From: Phycisphaerales bacterium | GTDB taxonomy: Bacteria > Planctomycetota > Phycisphaerae > Tepidisphaerales > Tepidisphaeraceae | NCBI GenBank assembly: GCA_028291615.1 | Contig: JAQGHM010000303.1 | Location: 1-37,253 of the forward strand | DNA: 37,253 nt | Direction of reading: 5' to 3' | Shown here: positions 1-8,139 of the stretch, piece after piece | Position numbering within the stretch: the stretch's first letter is position 1 | How the letters are laid out: every line of letters begins with the position of its first letter | Made by a program: the position numbers and the translations under genes | Notes under the pieces: generated by a model | What the model was told of the DNA's origin: nothing | Seen by the model: the letters and a program-made list of their open reading frames with translations, nothing else | The model's database searches: none

Positions 1-709
1 ACCGCTGGGAGGCGACTCCCTGCCGCTTCAGATCCGCCGTCGCTGCGTCGGCGGCCGCCGGAGTCGCATACGTCCCCACCTGCACCCAGAATGCCGTCGC
101 CCCCTGGTGCTCATGTGCCCGCAGCGCCGGGTCGGTGTTGGGGAACTGCTGTTGCACCGCCGCGAAATACTTGTCCGCCTCCGCCCAATGCCCCATCCGC
201 TGATTGCACAGCCCGATGCGATACATCGCCCATGCCTTGTCCGTATCGCGCTCCAGCTTCCCATACCCCGCCGTCAGCTCCCCCACCGCCGCCGAGTAGC
301 GGTCCTGGAAGTAAAGCACGTTCCCCATGCCGACGTGGATCAGCCCCTCAAGCGCCGGCCGCGGCTTCTGCGTCAAGGCCTGGCTGTAATAGTTGTACGC
401 CTCGACCGAATCCCGCTGCGCCCCCCCGACATCCTGCTGGGCCTGCCCCTCCAGCGCGCGGCCATGCAGATACAGTGCATCCGCCGCCGCCGGGCCGGTC
501 GGAGTCTCCTTCAGATAGGTATCGCTGGCCTCGATCATGGCGGGATAGTTCGGCGTCGGGCTCTCCAATTCCTTGTACGCCGCCGCGAGTTTTTCCTTCG
601 GCGTCGGTCCGCTGGCACATCCGCTCAGCAAAAGTCCGATCGCACAGAGGCCCAGCACTGCTGGACAAGTGTAAATTCGTCGGCGGACTCCATTTTGGGC
701 GTTTCGCAT
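1..709 (-). CDS. TPR lipoprotein with C-terminal SPOR-like region (partial, runs off the left edge)
   Basis: The frame stays open from an ATG at 709 to the window edge, giving 236 codons with no stop. The N-terminus is basic (MRNAQNGVRRR), followed by a hydrophobic stretch and a lipobox LLSGC with the lipid-acceptor Cys at residue 31, so the product should be an exported lipoprotein. Residues about 38-185 form TPR-like helical pairs (for example residues about 55-75 and a later segment containing DKAWAMYRIGLCNQRMGHWA). The last visible residues (FWVQVGTYATPAAADAA) match the start of a SPOR peptidoglycan-binding domain, with the usual aromatic-V-Q-V-G pattern. A GGGAGG ribosome site sits just upstream. 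The likely role is an envelope scaffold that binds denuded septal glycan; this is inferred from the domains. The C-terminus lies outside the window. Confidence 0.8.
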   Translation of the reverse strand, partial: MRNAQNGVRRRIYTCPAVLGLCAIGLLLSGCASGPTPKEKLAAAYKELESPTPNYPAMIEASDTYLKETPTGPAAADALYLHGRALEGQAQQDVGGAQRDSVEAYNYYSQALTQKPRPALEGLIHVGMGNVLYFQDRYSAAVGELTAGYGKLERDTDKAWAMYRIGLCNQRMGHWAEADKYFAAVQQQFPNTDPALRAHEHQGATAFWVQVGTYATPAAADAATADLKRQGVASQR

Positions 710-798
710 CCATGCCTCCCGGGGGATAGAATATGTGACGTATATCGTTAAGATTCCGGACTTTCCGAACCTAGAGACCACTACCGAACCACCAACCG

Positions 799-2265
799 AT
801 GCTATTTCAACCGCTCTTCACACACGCCCAGCAGCACCCGCAGGACGTCGCGATCATCGACGACAAGGGCCAGTACACCTACCAGCAACTCGCCGCCGCC
901 GCCGCGGGCCTGGGCATGTACCTCAGCCTGCAGACCGACAAGCCAAGCGTCGGCCTGCTGCTGCCGCCCAGCGCCGGGTTCGCCGCCAGTTTCTATGGAA
1001 CGTTATTAAGTGGCAAGAGCGTCGTCCCCATTAATTACCTCCTGGGCGACCGCGAGATCGCCCACGTCATCGCCGACAGCGGCATCGACACCGTCGTCAC
1101 CATCCCGCAACTCGCCCCGCGCATCGAGAACGCCGACCTGAAGATCGTCGATCTCAGCCAGCTCCCGCAAACCCCGCCCGCGGCGCTCACGCCTCACTTC
1201 CCCAGCCCCAGCCCCGACGACACCGCCGTCCTCCTCTACACCAGCGGCACCTCCGGCCTTCCCAAGGGCGTCATCCTCACCTACGGCAACCTCCAGTCCG
1301 ACGTAGACGCCTCCATCGAGGCGGCCGACCTCCAGCACCGCCACAAGTTCCTGGGCGTGATCCCGCTCTTCCACGCCTTTGGCCTAACCGCCGGCCTGCT
1401 CGCCCCAATCCAGCTCGGCTCCACCGTCGTCTTCCTCGCGCGCTTCAGCCCCGTCGGCATGGTCAACGCCATCCGCGATCACCAGCTCTCGATCGTCTTC
1501 GGCGTCCCCGCGATGTTCGGCGCTGTCGCCCACCTCAAGAGCGCCACGCCCGAAGATTTCAAATCCATCTACGCCCTCATCGCCGGCGGCGACGCGCTCC
1601 CCGCCACCCTGCGCGAAGGGTTCAAGGCCCGCTTCGGCATCACCATCTACGAAGGGTACGGCCTCTCCGAAACGTCGCCAGTGGTCGCGATCAACACTCC
1701 CCAGGTCAACCGCCCCGGCGCAGTTGGCAAGCCACTCCCCGGCGTCGAAGTAAAGATCATTGACGACAGCGGCAAACTGCTCGCCACCGGCCAGGAAGGC
1801 GAAGTCTGGCTCAAGGGGCCGATGGTCATGAAGGGATACCACAACCTCCCCAACGAGACCGCCGCCGCCCTGACCGCCGACGGCTACCTGAAGACCGGCG
1901 ACCTGGGCAAGCTAGACGCCGACGGCTTTCTCTACATCACCGGCCGTAAGAAAGACCTCATCATCGTCGGCGGCGAAAAAGCCGTCCCGCGCGAGATCGA
2001 AGAAGCCCTGGCCCGCCACCCCGCCGTAGCCGAGGCCGCAGTGGTCGGCAAGAAAGACCCCTCCCGAGGCGAGGTCGTAGTAGCCTTCTGCACTCTCAAG
2101 CCCGGCCAATCCGCCACCCCCGAGCAACTAAGAACCTTCGCCCGAGACCAGAACCTAGCCACCTTCAAAGTCCCCCGCGAGGTCTTCATCGTAGAAGAAC
2201 TCCCAAGATCACCCACGGGCAAAGTGCTAAAGCGAGTCCTGGCCGAGAAGGCCAACGCCGCCTAA
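799..2265 (+). CDS. AMP-dependent acyl-CoA synthetase (long-chain fatty acid-CoA ligase type)
   Basis: The 488-residue protein belongs to the ANL adenylate-forming family. It activates a carboxylic acid with ATP and transfers the acyl group to CoA. Visible motifs are the P-loop TSGTSGLPKG (148-157), YEGYGLSETSP (284-294), TGDL (367-370) with the adenylate-binding Asp, the hinge GRKKD (382-386), GEKAVPREIE (392-401) and the C-terminal SPTGKVLK (471-478) with the catalytic lysine K475. Length and motif order are normal for a compact fatty-acyl-CoA ligase. The exact acid cannot be read from the sequence; a long-chain acyl or phenylpropanoid-like acid is possible. The GGEK motif differs slightly from the common GGENV form. 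The gene stands alone, divergent from the TPR lipoprotein and convergent with the glycosyltransferase. Confidence 0.93.
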   Translation: MLFQPLFTHAQQHPQDVAIIDDKGQYTYQQLAAAAAGLGMYLSLQTDKPSVGLLLPPSAGFAASFYGTLLSGKSVVPINYLLGDREIAHVIADSGIDTVVTIPQLAPRIENADLKIVDLSQLPQTPPAALTPHFPSPSPDDTAVLLYTSGTSGLPKGVILTYGNLQSDVDASIEAADLQHRHKFLGVIPLFHAFGLTAGLLAPIQLGSTVVFLARFSPVGMVNAIRDHQLSIVFGVPAMFGAVAHLKSATPEDFKSIYALIAGGDALPATLREGFKARFGITIYEGYGLSETSPVVAINTPQVNRPGAVGKPLPGVEVKIIDDSGKLLATGQEGEVWLKGPMVMKGYHNLPNETAAALTADGYLKTGDLGKLDADGFLYITGRKKDLIIVGGEKAVPREIEEALARHPAVAEAAVVGKKDPSRGEVVVAFCTLKPGQSATPEQLRTFARDQNLATFKVPREVFIVEELPRSPTGKVLKRVLAEKANAA

Positions 2266-2290
2266 CGACACAGGTGGCACGGGCGTCACC

Positions 2291-4273
2291 TTACTTCGGG
2301 ACAATCCGCACCTCATCCCGCGGCCAAGTGTAGCTGTCTGGCAGCCCCGGAACCCCAAAGTAGGTCCGCGAAAGCCGATCGACTTCCATGGGGTTGATGA
2401 CGATCAGGCCTCTGGTCTGGTCGGCGTCTTGGCCAAGCCACGCCTGGTACATGTCCGGCGGGTGGCCGGGGAGGTCGAAGACGGTGCGGTAGTGCAGGCG
2501 GGCGGAGGGGATCGGGTAGAGGAACGCTTCGGCGCTGCCGATCAGCCAGACCGGGGTGTCGGTCTTCTCCACGCCGGCGATGCCGGGGGCGGTCATCCAA
2601 ATCAGGTCGTCGATGCCGAAGAAGCCGTGCCTGGCGAGCTGGGCGAAATGCTCCAGCGGCGCGTGGATCAGGGCGAGGGAGATGATCGCTATCAGCGCGG
2701 TTGCGAAGGCGCTCACGACGGGCCAAAGCCGCCAGTGCACCAGGCCCAGCGCCATCGCGGCCACCGGGATCGTCAAGGCGTAGAACCGGCCAAGCAGGTG
2801 GGTGAAGCCGATCCAGACGATCAGCACGGCGAGGAGATAGCCGCCAATGAGCCACGCCTCGCGGCGACGCCACGCGAGCGCCAGCGCGACGGCGCAGAGC
2901 GGCCAGAAGAGGTAGCCGTATTGCCAGTCGGTGAAGATCGCGTTCACGGCGCTGCGGAGGCGCGCCGGGAGCGGTCGATCCTTCGCCGGAGGCGAATGGG
3001 CGATGTGGAAGCGCTCGACCTGACCTTCATCGAAGTGGCCGCGGCCGAGCGTGGACATCGCCAGCGGGAAGACGGGGTTGCGGACCCAGACGACGTTGCG
3101 GATCAGCCAAGGGGAGAAGAGGGCAATGGCGACTGCGGTGAAGATGAGGAGCGGTTTGATCCAGTCGCGCAAATTGCGCGTGACGATGGCGACGCCGATC
3201 GTCGAGGCGGCGAGGGCGAGGAGCACCATCGGAACCGCGGTGTATTTGACACCGCAGGCGAAGCCCGCCATCGCGCCGGCGAGGAGCATCGGTTTGAGTC
3301 GCTCGGCTACGTCGTCGCGGAGGGCACGGAGCACCCACGCGACAGCCAGCGCGGTGTAAAGCGCCAGCGCGCTCTCGGTGTAGGCGACCGATCCGAGCAT
3401 CGTCATCCAGGGCGTGGCGATAACGATCGCGGCGGCAGCGGACGCGGTCGCGCGCGAGGCGGACATTTCGCGGACGACGCCGTAGACGGTCGCGGCGGTT
3501 AGCAGCACCCAGGCGATGCTGAAGAACTGGCACTGGTACATGGCCGCCCACGGGCCGCCGCGGAGGTGCATGGCCATCAGGTAATGCATCTCGACGCCGT
3601 TGGGGAAGTAGGAGAAGACGTTGTGATGCAGCGGGACGATGCGGTGCGCCTCGTACCACTCGCGCGGGATCTGCAGGTGATACTCGAGCGCGTCGTACGG
3701 GTGCGGGTCGGCGGGTTTCCAGAGCAGGCCCGGCACGATCGACGCGCCGATGACCATGACTCCAAGCAGAGGGGCGGTAAGGGCGAGAAGCCACTCGCCG
3801 CGGAGCGGTTCGCGCAGCCAGCGCTCGATTGGGATGTCGGGCTTGGTCTTTGCCCAGGCGAGTAAGCGCGGAAAGGCCGCGAGGGGGCCGATGGCGAGGA
3901 GGGCGGCGGAAGTCCAGGCGTTCAAGAGGCCGGCGAGACCAAGGCCCAACGCGCCAAGACTCATCGCGCCCAGGCCGAGGCCTGCGGCGGTGGTGAATGC
4001 CAGCGCACCGGAGATGTCGACGCGCAGCGGACGGAGGATGAACTTCCCGAGCAACCAGGCAGAGAGAACCCAACCGGCGACGCAGAGGCCGTCGCTGAGC
4101 ATCAGCATGACGACCGCCAGCCAGCGCTCACGTGCGTACAGGGCAATCACCGCGGCAACCAGCAGGACGATGGTCAGGAGAAACGCGGCGCGGGATTGCC
4201 AGAAGCTCGGGCGCAGCGAGACGACGGTGCGTTGGTCAGGCGTCTTGCGCAAGGTCGGCTTCTCCATCCGCAT
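2291..4273 (-). CDS. GT39-like multi-pass membrane glycosyltransferase
   Basis: About 660 residues from ATG 4273 (4267 is an equally possible second ATG). The protein has a dozen or so hydrophobic segments. A first large extracytoplasmic loop carries YDALEYHLQIPREWY, whose acidic pair resembles the catalytic loop of PMT/ArnT-like GT39 enzymes that use polyprenyl-phosphate sugars. The family role is transfer of a sugar from a lipid carrier to protein, lipid or polysaccharide outside the membrane; the acceptor is unknown. The C-terminal soluble tail (about 90 residues) is typical of the superfamily. The start overlaps the 3' end of hemA by about 38 bases, so it is probably translated as the last gene of that operon. 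A longer reading frame back to 4387 would lie inside hemA and is not credible as coding. Confidence 0.8.
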   Translation of the reverse strand: MRMEKPTLRKTPDQRTVVSLRPSFWQSRAAFLLTIVLLVAAVIALYARERWLAVVMLMLSDGLCVAGWVLSAWLLGKFILRPLRVDISGALAFTTAAGLGLGAMSLGALGLGLAGLLNAWTSAALLAIGPLAAFPRLLAWAKTKPDIPIERWLREPLRGEWLLALTAPLLGVMVIGASIVPGLLWKPADPHPYDALEYHLQIPREWYEAHRIVPLHHNVFSYFPNGVEMHYLMAMHLRGGPWAAMYQCQFFSIAWVLLTAATVYGVVREMSASRATASAAAAIVIATPWMTMLGSVAYTESALALYTALAVAWVLRALRDDVAERLKPMLLAGAMAGFACGVKYTAVPMVLLALAASTIGVAIVTRNLRDWIKPLLIFTAVAIALFSPWLIRNVVWVRNPVFPLAMSTLGRGHFDEGQVERFHIAHSPPAKDRPLPARLRSAVNAIFTDWQYGYLFWPLCAVALALAWRRREAWLIGGYLLAVLIVWIGFTHLLGRFYALTIPVAAMALGLVHWRLWPVVSAFATALIAIISLALIHAPLEHFAQLARHGFFGIDDLIWMTAPGIAGVEKTDTPVWLIGSAEAFLYPIPSARLHYRTVFDLPGHPPDMYQAWLGQDADQTRGLIVINPMEVDRLSRTYFGVPGLPDSYTWPRDEVRIVPK

Positions 4274-5564
4274 TGTCAGATCCGTCGCCGTCGGGGTTGA
4301 GTTGGAACAAGCGTTCGAGGGCGTGAAGGTACTGCGACGTCGTGCCGTGCAGGCCTTCGCTACGGCGGAGCATAGTGATCGGATCATGCAGCAGCTTGTT
4401 GACGATTCGGCGGGTGAGCTCTTCCAGGTGGGCCTTCTCCGCGTCGCCGATGTTGGGCATCTTGTTGAGCGTGCGTGCGAGTTCCTCGGTGGCCAGCAGG
4501 TGGTAGCGCTTGGAGAGGCGGTCGATCATCGGGCCCATCTCGCGGGCGCGGTGCCAGGCGAGGAAGCCGTCCACCTGCCGGGTCACGATGGCGCGGGCGG
4601 CCTCGACCGCGTCCTTGCGCTGCTCCATCGTACCGCTGACGACCTGCTGGAGGTCGTCGATGTTGTAGAGGTAGACGTTTTCGATTTCCCCGACGCCCGG
4701 CTCGACGTCGCGCGGCAGGGCGATGTCGATCAGGAAGATCGGGCGATAGCGCATCGCCTTGCGCAATCCCGCGACCTGCCGCGCGGTGATGATCGGCTGA
4801 CTGGCGCCGGTGGAGGAGACGACAATGTCGGCGGCGGTCAGATGGTCGCTGAGGTTTTCGAACGGCACGGCCTGGCCGTTGAACTTCAGCGCCAGTTCGG
4901 CGGCGCGCTCAGGGCTGCGGTTGCAGATGAGCAGTCGGCGCGGTGCGAGCTGGGCGAAGCTTTGGAGGACGAGCGCGGCCATCTCGCCGCCGCCGATCGA
5001 AAGGACGACCTTGTCGGAGAAGGAGTCGAAGATGCGGCGTGCGTAGTCGACCGCGACGCTGGCGACGCTGACGCGCCCTTCGCCGATGGCGGTGGCGGAA
5101 AGCACTTCCTTCCCGGCGGCAAGAGCGCGCTGGAAAAGCGGGTTAAGCAGCGCGCCGGTGGCGCCGCGCTCGCGGGCGGCGTCGTAGGCGTCCCGCACCT
5201 GGCCCAGGATCTGCGTCTCGCCGAGAACCATCGAGTCGAGCGAGGAGGCGACGGTGAAGAGATGGGCGACGACGTCGGTGTCGGTCTTCTGATAAAGGTG
5301 GGGCGAGAAGGAGGCAGCGTCGATGCCATGGAAGTTGGCGAGGAATTCGATCATCTCTTCGGCGCGGGGGTGGCCGTGGGTTTCACGGGCGGCGTAGATC
5401 TCGACGCGGTTGCAGGTGGAGAGCAGGGCAATCTCAGCCTGTGGGAATTGGAGGCGCAGGGCATCGACGGCGCGGTCGCGGGCGTCCCCGGCGAAGGTGA
5501 CCTTCTCGCGCACCGCGAGCGGGGCGGAGGCGTGGTTGAGACCGAGCAGAAGGAGACGCTGCAT
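4236..5564 (-). CDS. hemA: glutamyl-tRNA reductase
   Basis: The 442-residue enzyme reduces glutamyl-tRNA to glutamate-1-semialdehyde with NADPH, the first committed step of C5-pathway tetrapyrrole synthesis. The catalytic motif LSTCNRVEIYA places the nucleophilic cysteine at residue 51. The conserved VLGETQILGQ motif is at 113-122, the NADPH-binding loop SIGGGEMAAL at about 189-198, and the STGASQPII region follows. The C-terminal helical dimerisation part (about 320-420) is present, so the protein is full length. Its ATG shares one base with the stop of the upstream HemX-like gene (TGATG), a sign of translational coupling. It lies between the HemX-like gene and the glycosyltransferase in one minus-strand operon. 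Confidence 0.97.
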   Translation of the reverse strand: MQRLLLLGLNHASAPLAVREKVTFAGDARDRAVDALRLQFPQAEIALLSTCNRVEIYAARETHGHPRAEEMIEFLANFHGIDAASFSPHLYQKTDTDVVAHLFTVASSLDSMVLGETQILGQVRDAYDAARERGATGALLNPLFQRALAAGKEVLSATAIGEGRVSVASVAVDYARRIFDSFSDKVVLSIGGGEMAALVLQSFAQLAPRRLLICNRSPERAAELALKFNGQAVPFENLSDHLTAADIVVSSTGASQPIITARQVAGLRKAMRYRPIFLIDIALPRDVEPGVGEIENVYLYNIDDLQQVVSGTMEQRKDAVEAARAIVTRQVDGFLAWHRAREMGPMIDRLSKRYHLLATEELARTLNKMPNIGDAEKAHLEELTRRIVNKLLHDPITMLRRSEGLHGTTSQYLHALERLFQLNPDGDGSDNADGEADLAQDA

Positions 5565-6400
5565 CAGTGCGCCCCTCCACCGGCAGGAACAAAGTTGACG
5601 GCGACCAGCGTGCCGATCATCAGGACGAACCCGAAGATGCTCAGAAGCGCCACCTTGCGGCCGCGGAAGCTCGGGTTGATCGGTGCGTGCAACACGATCG
5701 CGTAGACGACCCAGGCGGCGAATGCGAGGAGGACCTTGGGGCTGGCGAACCAGTTGTCGCCCAAGCGACTTTGGCCGCGGGCTTTGAGCACGACGAGGCC
5801 CGTGATGAGGCCGATGGTCAGCAGTGCGAAACCGAGGGTGACGGAGGTGAAGGTGATGCGCTCGAGGCGTTCGAGGCTGCCGAGCTTGGGGCCTTGCGGG
5901 AGCGATTTGCTGCGGAGGCGGCGATTGGCCTGGAGGTACATCGCGCCGGTCGCCCCGGCGATCGCGAAGGCGAGCGCGCCGGTCAGGACGGTGCTCAGGT
6001 GGATCCAGTACCAGGTCGTGCCGACGTACTCCTGCGGCTTGGCCTTGCCGAGCACGCCGGCGGCGATGAGCAGGAGGATGACAATCGGCATGACGAACCA
6101 GTCAAGTCCCCCCAGCGGTCGGGTGCGCTGGACGTAGAGAACGAAGCCGGTGAGAAGGACCGCGAGCCAGACGAACGCTTCGAAATTGTCTTCGAGAGGA
6201 ATCCAGCTTCCACCCGGCCTTGAGAGCATGTGCCAGAGGAGCACGCCGAGCGAGACGGCGACGCCGCACCAGAGACACGCCTTGGCGGCGATGCGAAGGG
6301 TTTCGCGATCCCACCAGGTGCGTGCCAGCGACAGCAGTCCGCCCGTGCTGAAGAGGAGGATCGCGAGGATCAGGAGGAGGATTTGACCGGTGGTGGGCAT
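5564..6400 (-). CDS. HemX/CcsA-like cytochrome c assembly family membrane protein
   Basis: The 278-residue integral membrane protein has about eight hydrophobic helices and conserved features of the cytochrome-c-assembly/HemX family: WYWIHLSTVLTGALAFA (residues about 130-146) with a candidate haem-binding His, and WVVYAIVLH near the C-terminus. The tryptophan-rich WWD signature of true CcsA (core WDPKE) is degenerate here: the aligned segment reads DNWFASPK. That, and its position directly before hemA with a one-base overlap, favours a HemX-like role. In Bacillus, HemX lies next to hemA and affects glutamyl-tRNA reductase levels. A cytochrome c haem-lyase subunit remains possible. No ccsB/resB partner is present in the window. 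Confidence 0.85.
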   Translation of the reverse strand: MPTTGQILLLILAILLFSTGGLLSLARTWWDRETLRIAAKACLWCGVAVSLGVLLWHMLSRPGGSWIPLEDNFEAFVWLAVLLTGFVLYVQRTRPLGGLDWFVMPIVILLLIAAGVLGKAKPQEYVGTTWYWIHLSTVLTGALAFAIAGATGAMYLQANRRLRSKSLPQGPKLGSLERLERITFTSVTLGFALLTIGLITGLVVLKARGQSRLGDNWFASPKVLLAFAAWVVYAIVLHAPINPSFRGRKVALLSIFGFVLMIGTLVAVNFVPAGGGAH

Positions 6401-6409
6401 CGGGTGGAA

Positions 6410-7042
6410 TTATGCTTTCTCGCCCAGGTGGCGTTGCCGAAGCCAATCCCAGAGGCCGTCGATGCCGTCTTTGTCGAGGACGTCCATCGCTTCGGTCGTG
6501 GCCATGTCGTGGAGGACGTCGCGGCGCTGGTCAAGGGAAGAGATGGCGAGGGCGCGGGGGCGGAGGGTTTTCATGGCGGCGGCCATCTTGGTCCACCGGG
6601 GATTCAGGGTCCTTTGCAGTTCATCGCGGAGAGCGGCGGCGAGGGTTGGATTGCCGCCGGTGGAGACGGTGAGGATAAGGTTCTCTTCGCGAAGGACCGC
6701 GGGCGTGGAAAAGTCGCCGGCATCTTCGTCAGTCGAATCGGCGCGGCTCACGAGCAGGCCGAGACGGTGAGCATCGCGGACAACGGCGGCGTTGACGTCG
6801 GGATTGTCGGTCGCGGCGAAGACGAGGCCCGCGCCGGTCAGATGATCGGTGAGGTAGGTTGCCGTGAAGCGCTCGACGCCGATGTCAGGGATGGCGTCGC
6901 AGAATTGCGGTGCGACGATCTTAATGTGGGTGGCCCCGGCTTCGATGAGCCCTTTGGCCTTGCGCGCGGCGACACGGCCGCCGCCGACGATGACGATCGG
7001 CCGCTGGGAGACATCCAGCATCAGGGGGTAGGTGCAGGGCAC
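6410..7042 (-). CDS. precorrin-2 dehydrogenase / siroheme synthase N-domain (CysG-N, SirC/Met8 type)
   Basis: The 210-residue protein has an NAD-binding Rossmann start, IVIVGGGRVAARKAKGL (residues about 16-32), then VFAATDNPDVN and VSTGGNPTLAAALRDEL, all standard for the bifunctional dehydrogenase/ferrochelatase domain that turns precorrin-2 into sirohydrochlorin or siroheme. The uroporphyrinogen methyltransferase half of CysG is absent, so this is the stand-alone form. The start is a GTG at 7042; it keeps the conserved YPLMLDV start of the family, which an internal ATG at 7021 would lose. It is the first gene of the operon, nine bases before the HemX-like gene. Its promoter must lie in the 90-base gap shared with mtnP. 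Confidence 0.88.
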   Translation of the reverse strand: MPCTYPLMLDVSQRPIVIVGGGRVAARKAKGLIEAGATHIKIVAPQFCDAIPDIGVERFTATYLTDHLTGAGLVFAATDNPDVNAAVVRDAHRLGLLVSRADSTDEDAGDFSTPAVLREENLILTVSTGGNPTLAAALRDELQRTLNPRWTKMAAAMKTLRPRALAISSLDQRRDVLHDMATTEAMDVLDKDGIDGLWDWLRQRHLGEKA

Positions 7043-7132
7043 TGGATGATGAATGTTATCGGAGAGGCGGGGGACAATCCACGCGGGCTAAAGCCATTTA
7101 CGTTTGGACGGTTCCCTTTTAACCTGCACCCC

Positions 7133-8044
7133 ATGAATGATCTGAAGATTGGCCTGATCGGCGGTTCCGGGCTCGGCCAAGCGCTGGCGGATGCTTCGTC
7201 AGGCACCCGCCACGAAATCGACACGCCGTTTGGCCGTCCGTCTGATGCGATTATTGAAACTGCTTGGGCCGATGTGCCGGTGCTGGTTCTTTCCCGCCAC
7301 GGGCCAGGGCATTTGCTGAATCCTTCGCAGATTCCATTCCGGGCGAACATCTTCGCGCTCAAGCAACTTGGCTGCACGCACATCCTGGCGTCGGGTGCGG
7401 TGGGGTCGCTTCGGGAGGAGTTCAAGCCGAAGGACCTGGTGATACCGGATCAGATCATCGACAAGACGCACAAGCGGGCGAATACGTTTTATGAGAAGGC
7501 GGCGGTTCACGTTGAGTTTGCGGAACCTTTCTGTCCGGTGCTTCGTCAGATTCTGCTGGAAGCCGGGAAGATGAGTGACCAGGATCACGCCGTGCACGAT
7601 CGCGGTTGTTACGTCTGTATGGAAGGCCCGGCGTTCTCCACCCGCGCCGAATCGCTGATGCACCGACTGTGGGGCGGCGACCTTATTGGGATGACCGCCA
7701 TGCCCGAGGCGAAACTTGCCCGCGAAGCAGAGATCAGCTACGCCCTGATTGCCTTGGTCACGGACTATGATTGCTGGCGCAACAAGCCGCCTACTCAGGC
7801 GGCGGAGACGGCGGCGCCCGATCCGCATGAGCTGCTCCGGGAAATCATCGGCAACCTTCAGACCGCCTCCCAGAACGCGATCGGACTTATGAAGCGGGCG
7901 GTCGAATTGATGTCTCAGCGGCGTGAGCAGCTTGCGAAATGTCCGGCCCAGCACGCGCTGGAACTGGGGATCTGGTCGGACAAGTCGCGAATCGATCGGG
8001 AAGAGGTGCAACGTCTGGGACCGTTGTGGATGAAGTATCTGTAA
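7133..8044 (+). CDS. mtnP: S-methyl-5'-thioadenosine phosphorylase
   Basis: The 303-residue protein belongs to the MTAP/PNP class II family. It phosphorolyses methylthioadenosine, the by-product of spermidine synthesis, to adenine and methylthioribose-1-phosphate. Motifs are IGGSGL (9-14), the phosphate-binding RHGPGH (55-60), the ribose-site region RANIFALKQLG, SGAVGSL (87-93), MEGPAFSTRAE (163-173), GMTAMPEAKLA and the base-site TDYDCWR (210-216). The ATG at 7133 is chosen because the conserved family start (LKIGLIGG) follows directly; the open frame extends far upstream only because it runs antisense to the siroheme gene. The C-terminal tail after about residue 270 is longer than in the human enzyme. 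Relevant neighbour: a deoxyhypusine-synthase homologue at 22.6 kb also uses polyamines. Confidence 0.9.
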   Translation: MNDLKIGLIGGSGLGQALADASSGTRHEIDTPFGRPSDAIIETAWADVPVLVLSRHGPGHLLNPSQIPFRANIFALKQLGCTHILASGAVGSLREEFKPKDLVIPDQIIDKTHKRANTFYEKAAVHVEFAEPFCPVLRQILLEAGKMSDQDHAVHDRGCYVCMEGPAFSTRAESLMHRLWGGDLIGMTAMPEAKLAREAEISYALIALVTDYDCWRNKPPTQAAETAAPDPHELLREIIGNLQTASQNAIGLMKRAVELMSQRREQLAKCPAQHALELGIWSDKSRIDREEVQRLGPLWMKYL

Positions 8045-8051
8045 GGCAGGC

Positions 8052-8070
8052 CCGCCCAGGCGATGGGCGG
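8052..8070 (+). terminator. hairpin just after mtnP, possible weak terminator
   Basis: CCGCCCA and TGGGCGG form a perfect 7-bp stem with a GGCGA loop, eight bases after the mtnP stop. The trailing sequence is TTGTG, a poor U-tract, so Rho-independent termination would be weak. The stem could instead protect the mRNA 3' end. Confidence 0.4.
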
Positions 8071-8139
8071 TTGTGCCGCCGCTGGGTTTGCGCGACAATG
8101 CGTGCGCGTCCCGCCCTACGATGAATCGGGAGTGATCTC

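Noticed and set aside
91-751. Two overlapping plus-strand open frames at the left edge
   Set aside because: Their translations are Pro/Arg-rich and featureless, while the minus strand reads as a TPR/SPOR lipoprotein with lipobox and ribosome site.
3750-5705. A 651-codon plus-strand open frame
   Set aside because: It is antisense to hemA and the glycosyltransferase, both of which have clear family motifs.
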